From: CAYOVG01 sp964407285
Lineage (GTDB): Bacteria; Desulfobacterota; Syntrophobacteria; Syntrophobacterales; Syntrophobacteraceae
NCBI GenBank assembly: GCA_964407285.1
Contig: CAYOVG010000372.1
Location: 1 to 6,659, forward strand
Length of the DNA stretch: 6,659 nt
Direction: 5' to 3'
Position numbers and translations under genes: made by a program. The notes under the pieces are model-generated. The model saw only the letters and a program-made list of their open reading frames with translations, searched no databases and was not told where the DNA came from. Numbering within the stretch: the stretch's first letter is position 1; each line of letters begins with the position of its first letter. Positions 1-5,431 of the stretch are shown in pieces.

Positions 1-1
1 G

Positions 2-577
2 GCGGGCGAAATCGGCATGCTCTCCGGCGCCAGCGTGCAGATTGCCGAGAAGGCGGGAGAGATGCTGGAGAGGATGGTTCCGGATATACAGAAAACCGCG
101 GACCTGGTGCAGGAAATCACCGCCGCGAGCAACGAACAGGCCTCTGGAGCGGGGCAGATCAACAAGGCCATCCAGCAACTCGATACCGTGGTCCAGCAAA
201 ATGCCACGGCATCCGAGGAAATGGCGGCGACTTCGGAGGAATTGTTGAGTCAGGCGGAGCAACTTCAGACCACGATCGGATTTTTCAGAGTCGAAGGCGC
301 CTCCGGTATGATGGTCCCGGCCACCATGCCGGCGGATAGCCTCCGGGGTTCGAACCAGGCTTTCAACGGCAGAATGCATTCAAGGGAAGGCAAAAGAGTT
401 TCGGGTTCCCGCATAGTCCACGCGAGCGTCGGCAAGCCCGTCCGGCGGAGACTGGCCGCCGATACCCTTTCCACTCCGGCCGACACGGAAAATGCCGGAA
501 AGGGAACGGGGGTGAACCTGAACCTGGGTAGCGACATCCGGGACAGCCACCTCGATGAGGATTTCGACAGATACTGA
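2..577 (+). CDS. Methyl-accepting chemotaxis protein, C-terminal part (5' end outside window)
   Basis: This is the last 191 residues of a chemoreceptor; the frame is open to the left edge, so the ATG at position 17 is internal. Visible first is the descending helix of the cytoplasmic signalling hairpin, with the family's heptad pattern and the stretch EITAASNEQASGAGQINKAI followed by QQNATASEEMAATSEEL. The latter is the usual C-terminal methylation helix, where Glu and Gln residues are modified by CheR and CheB. The hairpin tip, HAMP, membrane and ligand domains lie upstream. After the helix (ending ..GFFRV) comes a tail of about 94 residues, poor in hydrophobic residues and probably disordered. 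It ends in DFDRY, which fits the x-aromatic-x-x-aromatic pentapeptide that tethers CheR/CheB in other receptors. Stop TGA at 575-577. The family call is very secure; the ligand is unknown. No partner gene follows on this strand. Confidence 0.93.
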   Translation, partial: AGEIGMLSGASVQIAEKAGEMLERMVPDIQKTADLVQEITAASNEQASGAGQINKAIQQLDTVVQQNATASEEMAATSEELLSQAEQLQTTIGFFRVEGASGMMVPATMPADSLRGSNQAFNGRMHSREGKRVSGSRIVHASVGKPVRRRLAADTLSTPADTENAGKGTGVNLNLGSDIRDSHLDEDFDRY

Positions 578-1063
578 TGCGAGACCGGGGAACATGCTCG
601 GAATCAGAAACCTGTTGGTTCAAACGGTCTAAACGGGAGGGCGGGGTTTCGTCCCCGCCGCCCCGACTATTTCCGACGGTTTCCTGTTCTTGCGCCGACA
701 GGAGCCGACACGCCGGCAAGGCGGATAAAGATTCCGGCGGGCTTTTCCTCCGCAGTGTCGGAAGAAGGAAAGAATGCGTCCCATTTCCCGGATTTGGGAA
801 TAACGAACCAACCCACCGAACCGGCGGAATCTCCCGCGGGAAATACGGCTGACTCGGCCCGCACCCCGCTCCGGCCCATCCACTCCATCCCCATCCCCCA
901 AAATCCCCCGGATCGCGGTTAAGAAACGATGCCCGGTGAGCCGGCAAGCAAGAGAGCAGTTTTGGGAAAAGCGCTTTCGGAAGTGGAAAAGCAGCGGCCG
1001 GCTCCAGATCCGGAATTGCCGGGAACGCGGACTGAGCCGCGATAGTCCTGTGTAGAGGTACTC
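578..1063. other. Long intergenic stretch with no supportable gene
   Basis: About 490 bases without a convincing coding region. The open frames on both strands give low-complexity, Arg/Pro/Gly-rich products with no recognisable motif and no ribosome binding site. Apart from the hairpin at 640-659 there is a small one at 1026-1041 (CGCGG / CCGCG, 6-nt loop). No tRNA, CRISPR array or large repeat is seen. A 38-codon frame at 929-1045 has reasonable composition but no Shine-Dalgarno sequence and is not called. Confidence 0.6.
640..659 (+). terminator. GC-rich hairpin, weak candidate terminator of the chemoreceptor gene
   Basis: A perfect 7-bp stem (GGCGGGG at 640-646, CCCCGCC at 653-659) encloses a 6-nt loop, 63 bases after the chemoreceptor stop. 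No run of T follows on the + strand, and the stem is symmetrical, so this is not a canonical Rho-independent terminator. It may help 3' end formation or may be a chance GC hairpin. Confidence 0.3.
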
Positions 1064-1092
1064 TTGAAAAGAGGGATAAAATGTCGTATTTT
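1064..1092 (+). promoter_or_regulatory. Possible sigma-70 promoter at the DUF6088 remnant
   Basis: TTGAAA (1064-1069) and TATTTT (1087-1092) are spaced by 17 bases. The matches to consensus are 5/6 and 4/6. Transcription would begin near 1098, almost at the ATG at 1097 of the ancestral frame, so the message would be nearly leaderless. An alternative -10-like TAAAAT sits at 1077-1082 but has no good -35. The same stretch also contains AGAGGG (1070-1075), which would serve as the ribosome binding site of the ATG at 1081. Both readings cannot hold for one transcript. Confidence 0.25.
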
Positions 1093-1359
1093 GACAATGG
1101 GAAAGGTTACCGACCTGAGATCAGAAAACCTGGAAACATGCGTTTTGAAGCGCATTGCCCACAGCCGGGCGACGTGTTCCTCCGTGCTGATTTCCACGAC
1201 CTCGGGGGATATGATCAGGTCGGTCGCGCCCTGCGCGGCCTGATCCGTAAAGGGCGGCTAATTAAGCTGGGCTATGGGCTCTATTGCCGGGCCGTGAAAT
1301 CCCCGCTCAACGATGAGCCGGTACCAAGGAAGGGGTTGGAGTCCTTGACGAACCGTTGA
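1081..1359 (+). pseudogene. Broken DUF6088 (AbiEi-antitoxin-like) gene: N-terminal frameshift and lost 3' half
   Basis: The 92-codon frame contains PGDVFLRADFHDLGGYDQVG, then RALRGLIRKGRLIKLGYGLY at about residues 48-68. This is the winged-helix-like core of DUF6088 proteins, related to the AbiEi family of type IV antitoxin/repressor proteins. Intact members are, from memory, about 200 residues long. Two lesions are visible. First, residues before PGDVF do not fit the family, but the +2 frame starting ATG at 1097 reads MGKVTDLRSENLETCVLKRI and then AHSR, ending at 1168. That is the expected N-terminus, so the reading frame shifts between about 1161 and 1168, perhaps by loss of one copy of a CCGG-type duplication. 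Second, the frame stops at 1357-1359 just after KGLESLTNR, inside sequence that belongs to another gene on the opposite strand. AGAGGG at 1070-1075 could still drive translation from 1081, giving an aberrant short protein. No AbiEii-like toxin gene is next to it. Confidence 0.75.
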
Positions 1360-1499
1360 ATCGCATGAGATTCGATATTGTACGTGTGGCAGGCCTGCCA
1401 GGTGAGGTCCACAACCCCATCCCCCTGGAACTACCTTATGAGCCGGCCAAGCAGTTCGAATCGCCCCGGGTTCGGAGACATGCACGAATAGGGGATTTC
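1345..1499 (-). pseudogene. Remnant of a 2-hydroxyacyl-CoA dehydratase (HgdB/BcrC-type) subunit with in-frame stop
   Basis: Read on the - strand from 1499, the frame gives EIPYSCMSPNPGRFELLGRL IR, then TAG at 1433-1431. The same frame then continues FQGDGVVDLTWQACHTYNIE SHAIQRFVKDS to about 1338. This matches, from memory, the conserved core of the 2-hydroxyacyl-CoA dehydratase / benzoyl-CoA reductase subunit family, where cysteines like those in SCM and QACH bind the iron-sulfur cluster. The family match continues in one frame across the stop, so TAG probably replaced a Glu codon (GAG). Only about 50 codons of an enzyme of roughly 350-430 residues remain. No family sequence is recognisable beyond 1499, and the other end runs into the DUF6088 remnant near 1340-1355. 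It cannot make an active enzyme. Its orientation, opposite to the DUF6088 piece, shows that the junction came from a rearrangement. Confidence 0.75.
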
Positions 1500-1741
1500 A
1501 TCGAATTTAACGATATTAACGGGCGGGATTCCGCTGCAGCCCATCTCAAGGGCCCCGCATCCTTTTCGATACCGGGAAAGAAACGTACGGACGGGAAGAG
1601 ATATGCGGTGAGCGCCGGAGCGTTCGTCAGCGTGAAACATCAGCGGACGGAAACGGAAGGAGAAAGAAGATACTCGTCGAGGCGGCGGCGCCGGAAGTCT
1701 CGCGGCATACCGCTCGCCGATTCATTCCGCCGGCAGCCCGA
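1500..1741. other. Non-coding scar between the dehydratase remnant and the FRG gene
   Basis: About 240 bases with no recognisable gene. An open frame on the - strand (ATG at 1640) runs into the dehydratase remnant, but its first 45 or so codons do not resemble that family, so it probably marks another junction near 1500. The + strand frame here is very Arg/Ser/Pro-rich and looks like a shadow. No T-rich terminator for the FRG gene is visible just past its stop at 1742. Confidence 0.45.
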
Positions 1742-2623
1742 TCAACCGCCCGACCGGGGGCTGTAGTGCCTCTTCAGCCACCGGCTGAGCCCGTCGAGTC
1801 CCGGAAAGAGCACCCTCTCGGTGATATTTCCCTGGTCGAGCTTATCCCGAATCTCCCACTTCAATCCCGCGGGAATGACGATCTTGCATCCTATGCCGGG
1901 ATGGCACTCGAGCCAGTCGTCGAGAACGGACGTCGGGTTGGACATTACCGAAAAAAATGCATACTGATTGACGATGCGGTCGTCGATGGAAGGAGGCTCG
2001 AAGAACACCAGGATGTCCTTCGTCGCCGACTGCGCGAGTTCGTTGAGCGATCCCACGGATTCGGAAAGCATTTCCACTGTGAAGACATTGGCTCCTTCCC
2101 TGCAAAGGATGCCCCGGAGTTCGTCCGGCAGCAACTCGTGAGCCTTGACGTAGTTGACCGCCCAGATCACCCCGTCCTTGTCGAAGTTGGCCAGGCTCGA
2201 AGTGGCGAAGTGCATGGCGAAGAAAGGGGAATAGGTCCAGTCGAGAAGCCTCGTGGGGAGCCCGAAGTGCTGAGCCACGGAAAGCCAGTGCCATAACGAG
2301 TCCCGCGCCACGACGTTTCGATGGGCGTATTTCTTGAAATTGCGGAGCAGGTGCCGCTCCACCTCTACGTATCTGCCCCTCAGCCGGATCAGGGTCGTTT
2401 CGAGCCGGTATTCGGCGTTCGAAAGCCCCCGGAACGCGTAGCGGGAACGAAAACGCCCGAGGTCCGAGTCCCAGGAATCGGCAAAAAGCTCATCCTGCAA
2501 TTCGTTCCAACTGTTGATCCTTACTTCTTTTCGCCCGATGCATACGTCGTCTTTGTCCATTTTTGTAAGCCATGTCTTAAAAGGGGAAGACTTGCGCGGG
2601 TACGCCTTGCGGATACGGTCCAC
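1742..2623 (-). CDS. FRG-domain protein
   Basis: A 293-residue protein with an FRG domain (named for the Phe-Arg-Gly motif), predicted cytoplasmic, with no signal peptide or membrane segment. The motifs come in family order: YAFRGL with FRG at 64-66, QHFGLPTRLLDWTYSPFFAM at 118-137, and EPPSIDDRIVNQYAFFS at 209-225. The C-terminal LFPGLDGLSRWLKRHY (272-287) is also typical. Domain and length look complete, so the gene is probably intact. The biochemical role of FRG domains is not established as far as I know; such genes are frequent in variable genomic regions. The start chosen is GTG at 2623, with AGGA at 2633-2630 six bases upstream. The alternative is ATG at 2560 (residue 22), closer to where the domain starts but with no ribosome binding site. 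The gene stands alone: its neighbours are decayed fragments on one side and a repeat-rich gap on the other. Confidence 0.88.
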   Translation of the reverse strand: MDRIRKAYPRKSSPFKTWLTKMDKDDVCIGRKEVRINSWNELQDELFADSWDSDLGRFRSRYAFRGLSNAEYRLETTLIRLRGRYVEVERHLLRNFKKYAHRNVVARDSLWHWLSVAQHFGLPTRLLDWTYSPFFAMHFATSSLANFDKDGVIWAVNYVKAHELLPDELRGILCREGANVFTVEMLSESVGSLNELAQSATKDILVFFEPPSIDDRIVNQYAFFSVMSNPTSVLDDWLECHPGIGCKIVIPAGLKWEIRDKLDQGNITERVLFPGLDGLSRWLKRHYSPRSGG

Positions 2624-2628
2624 GGATC

Positions 2629-2657
2629 ATCCTAACCCGTCCGCCGGGTCCGGTCAA
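2629..2657 (-). promoter_or_regulatory. Possible sigma-70 promoter of the FRG gene, overlapping its ribosome binding site
   Basis: On the - strand TTGACC (2657-2652) and TAGGAT (2634-2629) are separated by exactly 17 bases, matching consensus 5/6 and 4/6. The -10 hexamer coincides with the AGGA proposed as Shine-Dalgarno sequence. If this promoter is used, transcription begins at about the GTG at 2623, giving a leaderless message or favouring the ATG at 2560. Confidence 0.33.
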
Positions 2658-2675
2658 GCCGGAGCATTCTCTGAT

Positions 2676-2747
2676 GGACGGAGGTCGGTGGTCGGAGATC
2701 AGAGATCGGAATGGATTTATCCGACTTTCGACCTCCGATTTCCGTCC
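2676..2747. repeat. Imperfect palindromic element (REP/MITE-like)
   Basis: Three nested inverted pairs lie here: GGACGG (2676-2681) with CCGTCC (2742-2747), CGGAGGTCG (2679-2687) with CGACCTCCG (2729-2737), and GTCGGA (2691-2696) with TCCGAC (2720-2725). The motif CGGTGGTCGGA at 2686-2696 recurs exactly at 2792-2802 as a direct repeat. The GTCGGAGATCGGAA-type wording resembles short dispersed intergenic repeats seen in related genomes, but no second full copy lies in this window. Confidence 0.5.
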
Positions 2748-2922
2748 GGTAGGGCGGCCGACGCTTCGCTATTGCCCGCCGAAGCAGAGGCCGGTGGTCG
2801 GAAACTGCATGCCGGATGTCGAATCCCGGGGTAACAGTAACACTTCAGGGTCACCCCCCGCTTTCGGAGGGGCCGGGACACCGAAATGACCGAACCGGGA
2901 AAAGCGCCCCCCGAACAAGCTC
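2748..2922. repeat. Repeat-rich intergenic DNA downstream of the kinase gene
   Basis: Several short hairpins are packed here. GCTTCG (2763-2768) pairs with CGAAGC (2780-2785), and GGCGG (2753-2757) with CCGCC (2776-2780). At 2854-2872 CCCCCCG and CGGAGGGG form a stem with a one-base bulge (A2868) and a CTTT loop. The last hairpin lies about 50 bases past the kinase stop and might end that transcript, but on the - strand it is not followed by a T run. No coding sequence is seen. Confidence 0.45.
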
Positions 2923-4935
2923 CTAACCGGCGATTACGGGCAGGATGAAGCTGAATGAAGAGCCTCGGCCGGGTTCGGAATCCACAAGGATTTTTCCGCC
3001 CAACTTCTCCGTTTCCGCTTTGACCGCGGAGAGTCCCACTCCCCGTCCGGACAGGGCCGTGACACCGTCCTTTGTCGAGAAGGAATCGAGGAAGAGAAGC
3101 TCGTGGGTCTCACCGGCGCTCATGGCGAGCGCTCTTTCGGGATCGAGCATCCCCTTTCGCACCGCCCGGTCGCGCACCATGTCCACATCTATGCCCCGGC
3201 CGTCATCGGCGATGGTGAGGCGCAGATCTCGCTCCCCCCAGCGACTGATGAGGCACTGAATCCTCCCGGATTCAGGTTTTTCCGCTTCGACCCGTTCCTC
3301 CACCGTCTCGATGCCGTGATCGACCATATTCCTGAACACGTGGGTGAGTGACTTCAAGAACCTAGTGTAGGCTTCCTTATCGATGAGGATATCGTCCCCC
3401 GCTATCCGCACCGGCTCGACGGACTTCTCGAGGCGTTCCGCAAGACTGAGCACGTAATCGCCGTACGGCCTCAGCAGGTCCTTGAGGTTGTGATGGCGCA
3501 GGGAGCGGATCAAAGAAACCAACTCGTCCCGTTCCTCACCGGTAAGGACGCGCTCCACCCGGCGTTCTATTTCGAGGAGCCTGTCCTTTCCAATCCGAAA
3601 CGTCTCTTCATTGTCGAAGAAAGACTTGCCCAACGTATCGGAAAGGATAGAAACATCGTCCCGAAGGATGGCTCTGGGGTCCCATTGCCCCACCAGGCCG
3701 GCCAGTTCCTCCCGGATGTACCCGCCGTTCCGGCCGGTCATGGCGGCGAGCGAGTCCTCGATTTCATGCAGCTTCGCCGCGGTGTTGTGAAGACCCAACT
3801 GAGCGAAGTCGCCCTTGAAGGTATGAACGAGCCGGAAGATTTCGGCCAGGACGGCGGAAGGGTCTTCCCCGCCGGAAATCATGGCCGGCGCTTCCTCGGC
3901 CGCGAAGTTCCTGAATTCCTCGATCCCTGCGTTCACGTCGGACTGCCTCGAGAGCGCTTTCACGACCATGGTCAGGTTCTTCCGCTCCTCGGCCATCTTC
4001 GTCTCGAGGTTCTTCTTTTCAGTGATATCGGTAAGAACCAGCATCATCCTCTTCTGCCCGAGGTGTTGGATGATCTTGTATTCTATCCTCACGATCTTGT
4101 TGTAAATCGTGGCCTCATCGGGTAGGAGGGACAGGTACACCTTCTGCTGCAGCGCCCTGGCTGACGAAAAGACGTTTTCCATCACCGATGCGATGGTTTG
4201 CGCGATCTCGTGCGATACGTGCCTGCCGATAAGCTCGATGAAGTTCTTCCCTCCGATAGGCCCCCGAAAGATCTGGACGCACTCGAGGCTGTGCTCCTCG
4301 GAAACGACCAGGTCGCTTCCGAAGGAAAGAAACCCCTGGCCGGCGTTGTCGAAGAGGTTCTTGATGGAGTCGTTCTTCTCCCGCAGGACGTTGTTGATCG
4401 ATTCGATCTGCTTGCGGTGCCGGATCTCGGCCTCATTGGCCATGTGGAGGATTTCCTTCTGCTTTTTGAGCAGTTCGATTTCCTTTCCCCTCTGTCTCGA
4501 CAGCTCGACCATGAACCGCTTGATGCTCACCACTCCGGTGTATTTCTCGTCCTCGGTGACGATGACCAGGTCGTAGAGCTGCTGCTGATCGCGATTCATC
4601 GCGATCAGACTGATGGAGGGGATGTCCACGGAAACGTCCACGATGAGCGGGTCCACGTTCATTATGAGCTGGATGGGGCGGTGCATGAAGATATCGCGCC
4701 CGTAGAGGGAACCGAGCTTCTGGTAGAAGTCATTTCGCATGATCAGGCCCGCCGGTTTGTCTCCATCCACGACGACCACGCCTTCGGCGGTGGAATGATC
4801 CTTGAAAAACCGGTGCACCATCACGCCGTGCTCCGAGGGGCTGAACGTCCTCGTCTGCTCCACCAGCTTTCGTATGGTATCGTCCTCGGCTACGCTCTCG
4901 TCATATCTGTCGAGAACCAGGGGGTGGGTTTCCAT
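2923..4935 (-). CDS. CheA-like hybrid histidine kinase: CBS-like pair, PAS-like, HPt, HATPase, no CheW domain
   Basis: A 670-residue soluble kinase. Residues 20-145 look like a CBS pair (GVVVVDGDKPAGLIMRNDF, then YDLVIVTEDEKYTGVVSIKR), a sensor fold that often binds adenine nucleotides. Residues 145-190 are a charged coiled coil. Residues 190-305 are PAS-like, entering at LFDNAGQGFLSFG and ending MMLVLTDITEKK. An HPt domain (about 335-400) carries LVHTFKGDFAQLG, with H371 the likely phosphorylated His. The ATPase has its N box at H532-H540 (HVFRNMVDH), G1 at DDGRGID (577-583) and G2 at GRGVGL (630-635). The protein ends at 670, just after the ATPase, so the C-terminal CheW-like domain of true CheA is absent and coupling to receptor arrays is not expected. 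The likely partner is the receiver encoded 86 bases upstream. The ATG at 4935 has GAGGGGAG just upstream. The signal sensed is unknown. Confidence 0.9.
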   Translation of the reverse strand: METHPLVLDRYDESVAEDDTIRKLVEQTRTFSPSEHGVMVHRFFKDHSTAEGVVVVDGDKPAGLIMRNDFYQKLGSLYGRDIFMHRPIQLIMNVDPLIVDVSVDIPSISLIAMNRDQQQLYDLVIVTEDEKYTGVVSIKRFMVELSRQRGKEIELLKKQKEILHMANEAEIRHRKQIESINNVLREKNDSIKNLFDNAGQGFLSFGSDLVVSEEHSLECVQIFRGPIGGKNFIELIGRHVSHEIAQTIASVMENVFSSARALQQKVYLSLLPDEATIYNKIVRIEYKIIQHLGQKRMMLVLTDITEKKNLETKMAEERKNLTMVVKALSRQSDVNAGIEEFRNFAAEEAPAMISGGEDPSAVLAEIFRLVHTFKGDFAQLGLHNTAAKLHEIEDSLAAMTGRNGGYIREELAGLVGQWDPRAILRDDVSILSDTLGKSFFDNEETFRIGKDRLLEIERRVERVLTGEERDELVSLIRSLRHHNLKDLLRPYGDYVLSLAERLEKSVEPVRIAGDDILIDKEAYTRFLKSLTHVFRNMVDHGIETVEERVEAEKPESGRIQCLISRWGERDLRLTIADDGRGIDVDMVRDRAVRKGMLDPERALAMSAGETHELLFLDSFSTKDGVTALSGRGVGLSAVKAETEKLGGKILVDSEPGRGSSFSFILPVIAG
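4585..4608. repeat. Perfect 11-bp inverted repeat inside the kinase gene
   Basis: CTGATCGCGAT (4585-4595) and ATCGCGATCAG (4598-4608) are exact inverted copies separated by TC. It lies in the CBS-like region and encodes about residues 110-117 (LIAMNRDQ). It could form a very stable hairpin in the mRNA or be a palindromic protein-binding site. It may equally be a codon coincidence. Confidence 0.6.
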
Positions 4936-5021
4936 GGGGCTCTCCCCTCATTTCGCATCGGGAATAAACGGGCACAAACCTCCGCCGGCATGAGCCGGAA
5001 TTGATCGGATCATTGCGCCAT

Positions 5022-5384
5022 CTAGTTGGACATAACGTCTTTGATTGCTTCCAATACCTTGTCGGCCTCGAAAGGCTTGGTGATGTAGTGCCTGGCGCCG
5101 CTGTTGAGCGCTTCGAGAATCTTTCCCCCCTGCCCCAGGGCGCTGATCATAACCACGCGGGCGTCGGGGTCGCCTGCAATGATCCTTTTCAGGCTGTCGA
5201 TGCCGTTCACTTTGGGCATGGTAATATCCATGGTCACGATGTCGGGCTTCAGCTTACGGTATTGATCCACTGCCTGTTCACCGTCGGACGCTTCGCCCAC
5301 TACTTTGTGCGAACCGGTCTCGAGAATGCTCTTCAGGTTGTTTCGAGCCAGAACGGAGTCGTCTACTATGAGAATACGGGCCAT
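5022..5384 (-). CDS. Single-domain response regulator (CheY-like)
   Basis: A 120-residue receiver domain with no output domain. All key residues are present: the acidic pair D8/D9 that binds magnesium, D53 (MDITMP) as the phosphorylation site, S81 (MISALG) as the switch Ser/Thr, Y100 and the invariant K103 (ITKPF). It should accept phosphate from H371 of the HPt domain of the kinase encoded next, and lose it to the CheX-type phosphatase encoded just before. The absence of a DNA-binding domain points to action by protein contact, at the flagellar motor or another target. The ATG at 5384 has GAGGAG nine bases upstream. The gene is 47 bases downstream of the CheX-domain gene and 86 upstream of the kinase, all on one strand, so an operon is likely. 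Confidence 0.95.
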   Translation of the reverse strand: MARILIVDDSVLARNNLKSILETGSHKVVGEASDGEQAVDQYRKLKPDIVTMDITMPKVNGIDSLKRIIAGDPDARVVMISALGQGGKILEALNSGARHYITKPFEADKVLEAIKDVMSN

Positions 5385-5431
5385 GACTTTTAACTCCTCG
5401 ATCTTCTTCCGTGTCTTGTGTCTTCAATTGT

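Noticed and set aside
929..1045. 38-codon + strand frame starting MPGEPASKRAVLGKALSEVE
   Set aside because: Composition is acceptable, but there is no Shine-Dalgarno sequence, no recognised family and the length is too short to support a gene.
363..1097. 244-codon open frame on the - strand across the chemoreceptor tail and the gap
   Set aside because: It runs antisense to a certain gene, has Arg/Pro/Gly/Ser-rich low-complexity composition, no motif and no ribosome binding site; a GC-rich shadow.
1356..1766. 136-codon + strand frame after the DUF6088 remnant
   Set aside because: Its first part is antisense to the dehydratase remnant and its end is antisense to the FRG gene. The middle is Arg/Ser-rich, and it does not restore the lost DUF6088 C-terminus.
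2854..2872. Strong GC hairpin as Rho-independent terminator for the kinase operon
   Set aside because: A stem is present, but the - strand sequence that follows has no T run, so it is kept only as part of the repeat region.
4985..4998. Hairpin CCGGC / GCCGG between receiver and kinase genes as an internal terminator
   Set aside because: Only 5 bp with no T run; the genes are close and co-directional, so read-through is expected.
4198..5004. 268-codon + strand frame opposite the kinase gene
   Set aside because: It is rich in Asp/Val/His/Leu, as expected for the complement of GC-rich coding sequence, and lies wholly opposite a strongly supported gene.
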